Shown piece after piece: positions 53,289-60,219 of a DNA stretch of 64,000 nucleotides (the stretch's first letter is position 1; every line of letters starts with the position of its first letter). The notes beneath the pieces were generated by a model. It was not told where the DNA came from and did no database searches. It worked only from the letters and a program-made list of their open reading frames with translations. Origin of the DNA: Alphaproteobacteria bacterium (GTDB lineage: Bacteria > Pseudomonadota > Alphaproteobacteria > Reyranellales > Reyranellaceae); NCBI GenBank assembly GCA_016870115.1, contig VGCH01000015.1:1-64000 (forward strand), given 5' to 3'. The translations under genes and the position numbers were made by a program.

Positions 53289-53935
53289 CCCGGCACCGCC
53301 CCTCGGATGAACTGCTTCTCGACTACGCCGCGGGCGCGCTGCCGGCCGGTCCCGCGCTGGCTGTGGGCGTGCATGTCGCGCTGGAACCCGCCTCGCGCCG
53401 CCTGGTCGATCGCCTGGGGGCGTTGGCCGGCGTATTGCTGGAGAGCGACACAGGCTCCGACCTTCCCGCCGATGCGCTGGACCGGGCACTGTCGCGTCTC
53501 GACCGCGAGCCGGTGGAGACGCGCTCCGGTGCCCAGGGAGAGGTCGATGGTCCGACCTGGGCGCCCGCGCCGCTGCGCCGCCATATCACTCAGGGCGTGC
53601 GCTGGCGTCGTGCGTTCGGCGGCTTCGAGCGTGCCGAACTCGATCTCGGCGGTGCCGGCCATCGTGCCGCGCTGCTGAAGCTAGCGCCGGGTCGCGGCCT
53701 GCCGATGCACACGCATCGCGGCGAGGAGATGACGGTCGTTCTGCAAGGCGGCTTCACCGATGCCAGCGGCAGCTACGGCGTCGGCGATTTCTGCGTTGCC
53801 GGCGACGGCGAGCACCGTCCCATCGCCGATCCCGGCGAGCCCTGCATCGCGCTGATCGTGCTTGAGCGGCCGATCGTGCTGACCGGTCCGGTCGGGCGCC
53901 TGCTCAATCCGCTGGTCGGTCGCGACCTCATCTGA
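53285..53935 (+). CDS. chrR: ChrR-like anti-sigma factor lacking the zinc-site cysteines
   Basis: A 216-residue cognate anti-sigma factor with an N-terminal anti-sigma domain (about 1-70) and a C-terminal cupin (about 100-210). The helix pattern SDELLLDYAAGALP is that of ChrR. In ChrR the sigma-binding domain is held by Zn2+ through a His, then H-xxx-C-xx-C. Here the segment reads H30-V-A-L-E34-P-A-S37, so both cysteines are replaced, and the N-terminal histidine is shifted (RHRPSDE). The cupin keeps its HTHRGEE and later His ligands. It overlaps the sigma gene by 4 bases. It may hold sigma without zinc, or have lost function; see the findings. Confidence 0.83.
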   Translation: MTRHRPSDELLLDYAAGALPAGPALAVGVHVALEPASRRLVDRLGALAGVLLESDTGSDLPADALDRALSRLDREPVETRSGAQGEVDGPTWAPAPLRRHITQGVRWRRAFGGFERAELDLGGAGHRAALLKLAPGRGLPMHTHRGEEMTVVLQGGFTDASGSYGVGDFCVAGDGEHRPIADPGEPCIALIVLERPIVLTGPVGRLLNPLVGRDLI

Positions 53936-53951
53936 GTTCGTTGACCGCTAC

Positions 53952-53992
53952 CGATCCAGCCTTCAGGCTCGCGTTCCCTGAAGGAGGGATCG
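53952..53992 (+). promoter_or_regulatory. Hairpin that sequesters the Shine-Dalgarno of the AhpD-like gene
   Basis: Just before the ATG at 53993, CGATCC-AG-CCTTCAGG (53952-53967) pairs with CCTGAAGG-AG-GGATCG (53977-53992), leaving a 9-nt loop and one symmetrical AG/AG internal loop. The ribosome-binding AAGGAGG (53981-53987) lies wholly in the 3' arm. As RNA this would block initiation until the stem opens, the layout of an RNA thermometer or other translational switch. A DNA operator is the alternative. Confidence 0.6.
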
Positions 53993-54541
53993 ATGGCACG
54001 CGTTCCATATTTCGATGTCGCCAAGGCGACCGGCAAGCACGCCGAGTTTCTCGGCAAGCTGAAGCCGATGCTGAACATCTACCGCATGCTCGCAAACTCC
54101 GAGCAGGGGTCGAAAGGCTTCCTGCGCATGGGAAATGCGCTGCTCTATCGCTGCGAACTCGATCCCGTGCTGCGGGAACTGGCGATCATCCGCGTGGGGC
54201 GCCTCAGCCGCGCCGCCTACGAGGTTTTCCAGCACGAGCGCATCGGTCGCGAGGTCGGTGTCTCCGAGGAAAAGATCGCGGCGCTGCGTGACGCAACCAT
54301 CGAGGCCGGCGTGTTCAGCGACGCCGAGAAGGCCGTGTTGCGCTTCACTGACGACGTGGTGCGCAACGTCCGTGCCTCCGACCGCACGCTGAAGCCGGTT
54401 GAAGCGCTGATGAGTCGCGGAGCGCTCGTCGAGCTCACGCTGACCATCGGCTACTACATGATGGTGAGCCGGTTCCTCGAGACGATGGGCGTCGATGGCG
54501 AAGAGGGTCAGAGCGAGTGGCTCAAGACAGCCAAGCTCTGA
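53993..54541 (+). CDS. Carboxymuconolactone decarboxylase / AhpD-like protein
   Basis: A 182-residue all-helical protein of the CMD/AhpD superfamily. The core is LRELAIIRVGRLSRAAYEVFQHE (about 60-83, quoted in part), where AhpD peroxidases would have a redox CxxC. Here there is no CxxC, so it is unlikely to be a classical AhpD thiol peroxidase; a carboxymuconolactone-decarboxylase-type or unknown role is more likely. TIGYYMMVSRFLETMGVD near the end is typical of this subgroup. It lies 57 bases after the ChrR-like gene behind a Shine-Dalgarno-blocking hairpin, so it may belong to the sigma regulon. Confidence 0.82.
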   Translation: MARVPYFDVAKATGKHAEFLGKLKPMLNIYRMLANSEQGSKGFLRMGNALLYRCELDPVLRELAIIRVGRLSRAAYEVFQHERIGREVGVSEEKIAALRDATIEAGVFSDAEKAVLRFTDDVVRNVRASDRTLKPVEALMSRGALVELTLTIGYYMMVSRFLETMGVDGEEGQSEWLKTAKL

Positions 54542-54555
54542 CGCGGGAGGCGGCC

Positions 54556-56070
54556 GTGGCACGCAAGGTCCTGATCGCGCAGTTCATGCACGAGACCAAC
54601 ACATTCAGCAAACTGCCGACGACGTTGGACGACTATCGCAAGCGTTTCCTGGTGGAGGGGGACGCCATCGTTCCGCGCTTTCGCGGCACCCGCAACGAAC
54701 TCGGCGGCTACATCGACGCGGCGGAGAAGTACGGCTGGGCGGCGGTCTTTGCCGTGGCCGCCAATGCCACGCCCTCGGGCACCCTGACCCGCGAGTGCTG
54801 GGAGACCATCCGCGACAAGATCCTCGGCGCGGCCCGGGCGATGGGGCGGGTCGACGGCGTCTGCCTGTCGCTGCACGGCGCTATGGTGAGCGAATCGGAA
54901 GACGATGCCGAGGGCGCGCTGCTGGAGGCCATACGCGGCATCGTTGGACGCGAGGTGCCCGTGGTGGCGACCCTCGATCTTCACGCCAACGCGACGCGTC
55001 GCATGGCCGAGCACGCGAGCGCGCTGGTGAGCTACCGCACCTACCCGCACGTCGACGGCTACGAACGCGCAGTGCAGGCCGCGGCGCTGGCGGAAGCGGC
55101 GATGGCTGGCGAGCGCAAGCCGCGCTGCCTCCTGCTTCAGCCCGCGATGCTGGATGGCGCCGACCATGGTCGCACCACCAAGCCCGGACTGATGCGCGAC
55201 CTGTTGGCACGCGCCGATGGCTTCGAGAAGGAGCCGGGGATCAACGTCGTCAGCATCCAGGCGGGCTTCACCTGGTCGGATATCCCGTGGACGGGCCCGT
55301 CTGTGGCGGTGAGCCACGAGCCTGCGGCCGAAGCGCGGGCGAAGGAGATCGCGCGCCTCCTGTGTGACGAAATCTGGCGCCGTCGCGACGAGAACTCGAC
55401 GGACTATCGCCCGCTCGCCGACGGAATCGCGGCCGCCCGCGCCGGTGCTGGAAAGCCGGGTCCGCTGGTGTTGGCCGACGGAACCGACAATCCGGGAGGC
55501 GGGGGCTACAACGACACCACGCCGCTCCTGCAGGGTCTGATCGACGCCGGTGTCGAGAATGTCGGCTTCGGCACGATCTGCGATCCGGTGACGGTGCGCC
55601 AGGCCATGGCCGCCGGCGTCGGCGCCACGATCGATGTCGAGCTGGGGGGGCGCACGGATCCGGCGATGGGCGCGCCGGTCAGGGCGCGGGCCACCGTGCG
55701 GCTCTTGTCCGATGGTCGGTTCCTCAACGAAGGCCCGATGAATGCCGGCGTTCTCACCGACATGGGGCCGACCGCGGTGCTGCGTATCGGCGGCATCGAC
55801 GTGGTGACCATCAGCAACCGCATCCAGACCATCGACTTGCAGGTTTTCCGCAGTCAGGGGATCGAACCGACCCACAAGAACGTCCTGGTGGTGAAGAGCG
55901 TGCAGCATTTCCGCGCCGCCTACGGGCCGATCGCGTGCGAAGTGGTGCTGGTCGATACCGGCGGCATCTGTTCGCCCGACAAGTCGCGCCTGAAGTTCGC
56001 CAAGTTGCGGCGGCCGATCTGGCCGTTCGACGGCATCAACGAACCGTGGCCGGCAGGCAAGGGGAGCTGA
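54556..56070 (+). CDS. M81-family metallopeptidase (MlrC-like)
   Basis: A 504-residue protein with the two-domain M81 layout (DUF1485 then MlrC C-terminal). The start of the conserved region is VLIAQFMHETNTFSKLPTT. Metal-site candidates are HETN near 12, SLHGAMV near 108, VATLDLHAN near 140 and YPHVDGYER near 165. The C-terminal part has DGTDNPGGGGYNDTTPLLQ and DTGGICSPD. MlrC was named for degrading linear microcystin in Sphingomonas, but most homologues occur in amino-acid/peptide catabolic contexts like this one. GTG start with GGGAGG 5 bases upstream, 14 bases after the AhpD-like gene. Confidence 0.85.
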   Translation: MARKVLIAQFMHETNTFSKLPTTLDDYRKRFLVEGDAIVPRFRGTRNELGGYIDAAEKYGWAAVFAVAANATPSGTLTRECWETIRDKILGAARAMGRVDGVCLSLHGAMVSESEDDAEGALLEAIRGIVGREVPVVATLDLHANATRRMAEHASALVSYRTYPHVDGYERAVQAAALAEAAMAGERKPRCLLLQPAMLDGADHGRTTKPGLMRDLLARADGFEKEPGINVVSIQAGFTWSDIPWTGPSVAVSHEPAAEARAKEIARLLCDEIWRRRDENSTDYRPLADGIAAARAGAGKPGPLVLADGTDNPGGGGYNDTTPLLQGLIDAGVENVGFGTICDPVTVRQAMAAGVGATIDVELGGRTDPAMGAPVRARATVRLLSDGRFLNEGPMNAGVLTDMGPTAVLRIGGIDVVTISNRIQTIDLQVFRSQGIEPTHKNVLVVKSVQHFRAAYGPIACEVVLVDTGGICSPDKSRLKFAKLRRPIWPFDGINEPWPAGKGS

Positions 56071-56088
56071 GCTTGCGCGTGGCGCTAG

Positions 56089-56168
56089 TGTCGTCCTGAG
56101 CGTCAGCGAAGGACCTTTCCCGCGCTGTCGTCGGTGTGAAACACCCGTCGCTATCGCCGGGGGTGACA
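56089..56168. repeat. Intergenic repeat-like element with TGTCGTCC / GGGTGACA ends
   Basis: The 167-bp gap after the MlrC gene includes TGTCGTCCTGAGCGTCAGCG (56089-56108) and ends in GGGTGACA (56161-56168), an imperfect inverted pair. It resembles the TGTCATCCTGAGC-type dispersed elements seen in many bacterial genomes. No second copy occurs in this window, so repetition elsewhere is an assumption. Confidence 0.35.
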
Positions 56169-56237
56169 GAAGAAGCTGCTCAGCATGACCGACCAGAGCG
56201 TCATGCCGTCGTACTGTTGAGTGAAAGGACCTCCGCA

Positions 56238-56855
56238 ATGCCCGACATCGACTATTTCTATTCGACGCGCTCGATCTACGCCTACTTCGGCGCCAAGCGC
56301 ATCGCCGAGATCGCGCGCCGCGCAGGCCGGCGTCTGGTGCACAAGCCGGTGGACCTCTCGAAAGTGGTGCCGGCCTTCGCTGGGGCGGGCTTCGAGGCGC
56401 GGACGCCCAAGCAGCGGGCCTACTACTTCGGTCGCGAGATCGAGCGCTGGAGCCAGTTTCTGGGGGTGCCGGCGTTGGTCGATCCCTCCCACCACTATGG
56501 CGACCGCACGCTGCCCTCGGGATTCGTGATCGCCGCCCAGCGCCTGACGCCCGCGCAGGTCGACGCGCTGCATCTCGCCGTGCTGGAGGCGCTATGGCGC
56601 TTCGATCGTGATATTGCCGACCGGGCGGTGCTGGCCGATCTCGCCCGCGGCGTTGGCGCCGATCCGGCACCGCTGCTCGATGTGGCGCTCTCGGACGATG
56701 TCCAAGCGGAGTTCGCGCGCAACAGCGCCGAGGCGATCGAGCGCGGTGTGCCGGGATCGCCCACGTACGTGGCCGATGGCGAGGTCTTCTACGGCCAGGA
56801 TCACCTGGCGATGCTGGAGCGGCATCTGGCGACACCGTTCAAGCCAGGAGTCTGA
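56238..56855 (+). CDS. 2-hydroxychromene-2-carboxylate isomerase-like (kappa-class GST/DsbA fold)
   Basis: A 205-residue thioredoxin-fold protein. The N-terminus IDYFYSTRSIYAYFGAKRIAE gives the beta-alpha start of the HCCA isomerase family, with a serine/tyrosine region in place of a CxxC. KPVDLSKVVPAFAG, then GVPGSPTYVADGEVFYGQDHL with the conserved cis-proline (SPT), complete the fold. The family isomerises aromatic ring-cleavage products with glutathione as cofactor; other members are general kappa GSTs. It has a separate leader (after the 56.1 kb repeat) with AAAGGAC upstream of the ATG. It is convergent with a hydratase gene, another possible aromatic-pathway enzyme. Confidence 0.85.
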   Translation: MPDIDYFYSTRSIYAYFGAKRIAEIARRAGRRLVHKPVDLSKVVPAFAGAGFEARTPKQRAYYFGREIERWSQFLGVPALVDPSHHYGDRTLPSGFVIAAQRLTPAQVDALHLAVLEALWRFDRDIADRAVLADLARGVGADPAPLLDVALSDDVQAEFARNSAEAIERGVPGSPTYVADGEVFYGQDHLAMLERHLATPFKPGV

Positions 56856-56877
56856 AGACCGGCGCGCCGGGCGCCTG

Positions 56878-57672
56878 TCAGTCGAGCGTCACCACCACGC
56901 GCCCGAGGTCGCCAAAGTTCGCCACGACCTCCTGCCCCGCTTCGACAGGGACAGGTCGCGTGACCGACCCCGTGGTGATCATGTCGCCCGCCCTCAGTGC
57001 GTGTCCTCGGGCGGCGAGGGCGTTGGCTAGCCAGGCACTGGCGCCGAATGCGCCGCCATCGACGTTGCGCTCTTGCCCCGTCCCCACCACGGTGCCGTTG
57101 ATCGAGATCGAGATCTCGGCATCGAGCAAGTCGAGACCCGACCAATCGGCGACCGGCGCTCCCCTGATCCAGTAACCGAACGCGGCGTTGTCGGAGGCGA
57201 GATTGGGCGCGCCGGCCTCGGTCCACGGCGTGAAGTGTGTGCCGATGATCTCGATGGCTGGGCGAACCGCCCGGGTCGCGGCCTCTATCTGGCTTGCGTC
57301 GAACGGCGCCTGGCCGGGGTCGAGGTCTCGCCCAATTTCAACGGCGATCTCCGGCTCATGCACGCGGTAGAAATCGGGAACGAATGGAAGGCGCGCTGGC
57401 GACGGGGCCGCCTGTTGGGCATAGAGGCGCCCGAAGAACGGCGCGTCGATCTTCAGGTGGGCGCGCGAGGCGGGATTGGTCCCGGCGATCTTGTATCCAA
57501 TTCGGCGGAAGCCATGCTCGGCCCGGAGAATGGCGTCCGCGGTGTCCTGAATGAGGTAAGCAGCCTCAAGGCTCGCCGGCGCGTGGTTGCCGCTCCCCAG
57601 GACGTTCGCGCGCCGCTCCAGGCGATGTTGCAGCAGGCGCCGCGCCTGCTGTTCGGGATTATTCGCGCTCAC
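56878..57672 (-). CDS. 2-keto-4-pentenoate hydratase / FAH-superfamily protein (copy 2)
   Basis: A 264-residue MhpD-type protein related to the 37.4 kb gene. The metal-binding E-x-E is in HEPEIAVEIGRDLDP near 110 (between the acidic pair and beta-strand). The substrate loop ends in GDMITTGSVTRPVPVEAGQ near 235. The start is a GTG at 57672. It faces the isomerase gene, 22 bases apart. Together they could take part in a meta-cleavage-type route, though no ring-cleaving dioxygenase is in the window. The 2-oxo-pentenoate hydratase and oxalocrotonate decarboxylase branches are not separable by eye. Confidence 0.82.
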   Translation of the reverse strand: MSANNPEQQARRLLQHRLERRANVLGSGNHAPASLEAAYLIQDTADAILRAEHGFRRIGYKIAGTNPASRAHLKIDAPFFGRLYAQQAAPSPARLPFVPDFYRVHEPEIAVEIGRDLDPGQAPFDASQIEAATRAVRPAIEIIGTHFTPWTEAGAPNLASDNAAFGYWIRGAPVADWSGLDLLDAEISISINGTVVGTGQERNVDGGAFGASAWLANALAARGHALRAGDMITTGSVTRPVPVEAGQEVVANFGDLGRVVVTLD

Positions 57673-57972
57673 TGATCCTCCAAGTGACTTCGGCTACCGG
57701 CCGGCAAGCCGTGCAACCGCGGTGTGGAGCCACTCCTGTGTAGCTGGTTGGTTCCAGATCGCCACCAATCGATCCGTCCCCGCGGCGAGGAGTCTCTTGT
57801 CGGCTCTGATGGCGTGTCACCTGGCGACACTGACCACGGTGATCGGAGAGGGCAACCAAACGGGACCCTTGCACTGGATTTGCCCCGGCGGTTCGGGTCG
57901 TTTCTGGGGACTTCGCGTGCGCGGGTTCCACAGGGAAAGCGACAGCAAATCCAACGCAACCAAACGGGGCAA
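57673..57972. other. 300-bp gap downstream of tRNA-Val, no gene seen
   Basis: No credible coding sequence is present here. Near the tRNA it holds the direct repeat/inverted repeat structure listed separately. On the tRNA strand this is the 3' flank, a common place for integration remnants, but no integrase or att duplicate of the tRNA end is visible. Confidence 0.5.
57852..57968. repeat. 13-bp direct repeats flanking a 9-bp inverted-repeat pair
   Basis: GCAACCAAACGGG occurs exactly at 57852-57864 and 57956-57968. Between the copies are TGGATTTGC (57875-57883) and its exact complement GCAAATCCA (57945-57953). The outer copy ends 4 bases from the tRNA-Val CCA end. The layout resembles a small non-coding insert or a structured 3' flank. 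Confidence 0.55.
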
Positions 57973-58047
57973 TGGTGGGCGCTGTAGGGATTGAACCTAC
58001 GACCCCACCCGTGTGAAGGGTGTGCTCTCCCGCTGAGCTAAGCGCCC
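57973..58047 (-). tRNA. tRNA-Val (anticodon CAC)
   Basis: A complete 75-nt cloverleaf on the minus strand, including an encoded CCA. Acceptor GGGCGCT pairs with AGCGCCC, the D stem is GCTC/GAGC, the anticodon stem is CACCC/GGGTG with loop TTCACAC, and the T arm is GTAGG-TTCAATC-CCTAC. Anticodon CAC reads GUG. The discriminator base is A, as expected for valine. It is downstream of gph on the same strand. Confidence 0.97.
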
Positions 58048-58082
58048 GTAGGGCGGGGCTATAGGGCGGCGCGCGTCCGTCG

Positions 58083-58784
58083 TCAACTTGCCGCGATCTG
58101 GACCAGTGCATCGGGCAGGGCGTCGAAGCGCTGGATGACCGCTTGCGCGCCTAACTCATGCGCGGGCCGGGCGGTGTAACCCCAGCTCACCACCACCGCC
58201 GGGATTCCGGCGCGGCGTGCCGCCTCGACGTCGTGGATTGAGTCGCCCACCATGGCGCAGCGATCGGCGCGGCCGCCCATGCGCTGGACCAGTTTCAGGA
58301 TGTGACCCGGATCGGGTTTGCGAACATCGAACGTGTCGGCTCCGGCGACATCGCTGATGGGGGGCATCAGTTTCAGGCCCTCCAGGATGGTGCGCGCCGG
58401 ACCCTCGAATTTGTTGGTGCAGACGCCCTGCCGCAGGCCGAGGCGATTGAAGCGCGTCACCGTCTCGGCGACGCCCTCGAAGGCGCGTGTGTGGCGGACC
58501 GGGTCGACCGCGTAGTAGCGCACGAACTCCCGCGTCACGGCGCTGAGGTCCGCCTCGTCGAGCGCCCGGCCATGCTTGGCAAAGGCGCGGCGCATGGTGA
58601 CCTTGCTGCCCTCGCCCATATAGGCCCGTGCCTCGTCGTCGGTGATCGCGGGCAGGCCGTGGTCGGCCAGCACCCGGCTCACGGCCAAGCCCATGTCGCG
58701 GGCGCTGTCGATCAACGTGCCGTCGAGGTCATAGATCACGGTGTCGAAGCGGGCGGCGATCGCGTTGTCGGCGTTGGGATGCAT
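58083..58784 (-). CDS. gph: Phosphoglycolate phosphatase-like HAD hydrolase
   Basis: A 233-residue HAD-superfamily phosphatase. Motif I is VIYDLDGTLIDSA (nucleophile Asp near 19), motif II is VCTNK (about 122), motif III the Lys in VRKPDPGHIL (about 157), and motif IV MVGDSIHDVEAA (about 180). The cap between motifs I and II is the helical Gph type. It removes phosphate from 2-phosphoglycolate made during DNA repair or photorespiration-like oxygenation; other small phospho-substrates are possible. It is divergent from glmU, with 57 bases between the starts, and tRNA-Val follows its stop by 35 bases. Confidence 0.87.
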   Translation of the reverse strand: MHPNADNAIAARFDTVIYDLDGTLIDSARDMGLAVSRVLADHGLPAITDDEARAYMGEGSKVTMRRAFAKHGRALDEADLSAVTREFVRYYAVDPVRHTRAFEGVAETVTRFNRLGLRQGVCTNKFEGPARTILEGLKLMPPISDVAGADTFDVRKPDPGHILKLVQRMGGRADRCAMVGDSIHDVEAARRAGIPAVVVSWGYTARPAHELGAQAVIQRFDALPDALVQIAAS

Positions 58785-58841
58785 GGGCGTCTCTTATCAC
58801 ATGGTTCTTGCCTGCACGCGGCCTGCGTGGCATCCGACCGC

Positions 58842-60200
58842 ATGGCTCGATCCTTGGCCGTTGTGGTGCTGGCCGCCGGCGCCGGCACCCGCATGAAGTC
58901 CTCCGTCCCGAAGGTCCTGCACAAGCTCGCGGGTTGGCCGATGTTGCGCCATGTCGTCGAAGCGGCGGCGCGGCTCAAGCCCGCGCGGATCGTCGGCGTG
59001 GTGCCGCCGTCTGGCGACGCCATCGCGGCCGCCTTCGCCCCGCATCCGGTGGCGGTGCAGCGCCAGCCGCGCGGCACCGGCGACGCGCTGCGGGCGGCGC
59101 TACCGGCACTGAAGGATCACCAGGGACCGGTGATCGCGATTTTCGGTGACGCGCCGTTGTTCACCACCGCGACGCTGCGGCGGTTGATCGCCGCTTGCGC
59201 GCGACGCGGCGCTGCGGTGGGAGTCCTGGGCTTCCGCCCGGCCGACCCCGCGCCCTACGGTCGGCTCTTCGTCGAGGGCGGGCGGCTTCAGCGCATCGTC
59301 GAGGCCCGCGACTGCACCGCGGAGCAGCGTCGCAACGGCTTCTGCAATTCCGGCGTCATGTGCATCGACGGCGCCAAGCTTGCGGCGCTGATGGCTGGTC
59401 TGCGCAACGACAACGCCAAGCGCGAGTACTACCTCACCGATCTCGTGGAGCTGGCCGTCGCGGCCGGCGATCTCGCCGTCGCCGTCGAGGGCGATGCGGC
59501 GGAGTTCATGGGCATCAATACGCGCCAGGAATTGGCAGTGGCCGAAGCCGCCCTTCAGGCGCGGCTGCGCGCGGCGGCGCTGGCAGGCGGCGCCACGCTC
59601 GCCGATCCCGCGTCGGTCTGGTTCGCGGCGGATACGCGGCTTGGTCGCGATGTCACCGTGGGACCCAACGTGCGCTTCGGTCCCGGAGTGCGCGTCGCGG
59701 CCAATGTCGAGATCAAGGCCTTCTGCGACCTCGAGGGCTGCTCCATCGCGTCGGGCGCGATCGTGGGACCCTTCGCGCGGATCCGGCCGGGCTCCAGCGT
59801 CGGCCGCGATGTTCATATCGGCAACTTCGTCGAGCTCAAGGCGACCACCATGGATCGCGGCGCCAAGGCCAACCATCTCGCCTATCTCGGCGACGGCCGG
59901 GTAGGGGCGGGGAGCAACGTCGGCGCCGGCACCATCTTCGTGAACTATGACGGCTACGGGAAGTATCGCACCGATGTGGGCGCGGGCGCGTTCATCGGGT
60001 CGAACTCGGCGCTGGTGGCCCCGGTGAAGGTCGGCCGCGGCGCCAACGTGACGGCGGGCAGCGTTGTCACCGAGGACGTGCCGGCGGGCGCCGTCGCCTT
60101 CGGTCGTGCCCGGCAGGCCACAAAGAAGGGGCGCGCCGCCGCGCTTCGTGCCAAACTGAAGGCCCGCGCGGCCGAGGCCAAACGGGCCAGGAAAGACTGA
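58842..60200 (+). CDS. glmU: Bifunctional GlcN-1-P acetyltransferase / UDP-GlcNAc pyrophosphorylase
   Basis: A 452-residue essential cytoplasmic enzyme that acetylates glucosamine-1-P and then makes UDP-GlcNAc for peptidoglycan and LPS. The N-terminal uridylyltransferase has VVLAAGAGTRMKSSVPKVLH (about 7-26) and FGDAPL near 101. The C-terminal left-handed beta-helix has hexapeptide repeats and the acetyltransferase signature GNFVELKATTMDRGAKANHL, GAGTIFVNYDGYGKYRT, with the catalytic-region His/Tyr. The start at 58842 is chosen for the pyrophosphorylase motif; the frame is open far upstream, but only across gph. It is followed after 19 bases by glmS, so both steps of UDP-GlcNAc synthesis are one operon. 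Confidence 0.95.
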   Translation: MARSLAVVVLAAGAGTRMKSSVPKVLHKLAGWPMLRHVVEAAARLKPARIVGVVPPSGDAIAAAFAPHPVAVQRQPRGTGDALRAALPALKDHQGPVIAIFGDAPLFTTATLRRLIAACARRGAAVGVLGFRPADPAPYGRLFVEGGRLQRIVEARDCTAEQRRNGFCNSGVMCIDGAKLAALMAGLRNDNAKREYYLTDLVELAVAAGDLAVAVEGDAAEFMGINTRQELAVAEAALQARLRAAALAGGATLADPASVWFAADTRLGRDVTVGPNVRFGPGVRVAANVEIKAFCDLEGCSIASGAIVGPFARIRPGSSVGRDVHIGNFVELKATTMDRGAKANHLAYLGDGRVGAGSNVGAGTIFVNYDGYGKYRTDVGAGAFIGSNSALVAPVKVGRGANVTAGSVVTEDVPAGAVAFGRARQATKKGRAAALRAKLKARAAEAKRARKD

Positions 60201-60219
60201 ACCCCCCGGAGTCCCCGCC

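Noticed and set aside
57659-58111. A 150-codon minus-strand frame across tRNA-Val
   Set aside because: It reads through a certain tRNA and has no recognisable similarity. Such frames are a common tRNA-locus artefact.
58302-58841. An N-terminal extension of GlmU by 180 codons
   Set aside because: It is antisense to gph. GlmU homology starts at the ATG at 58842.
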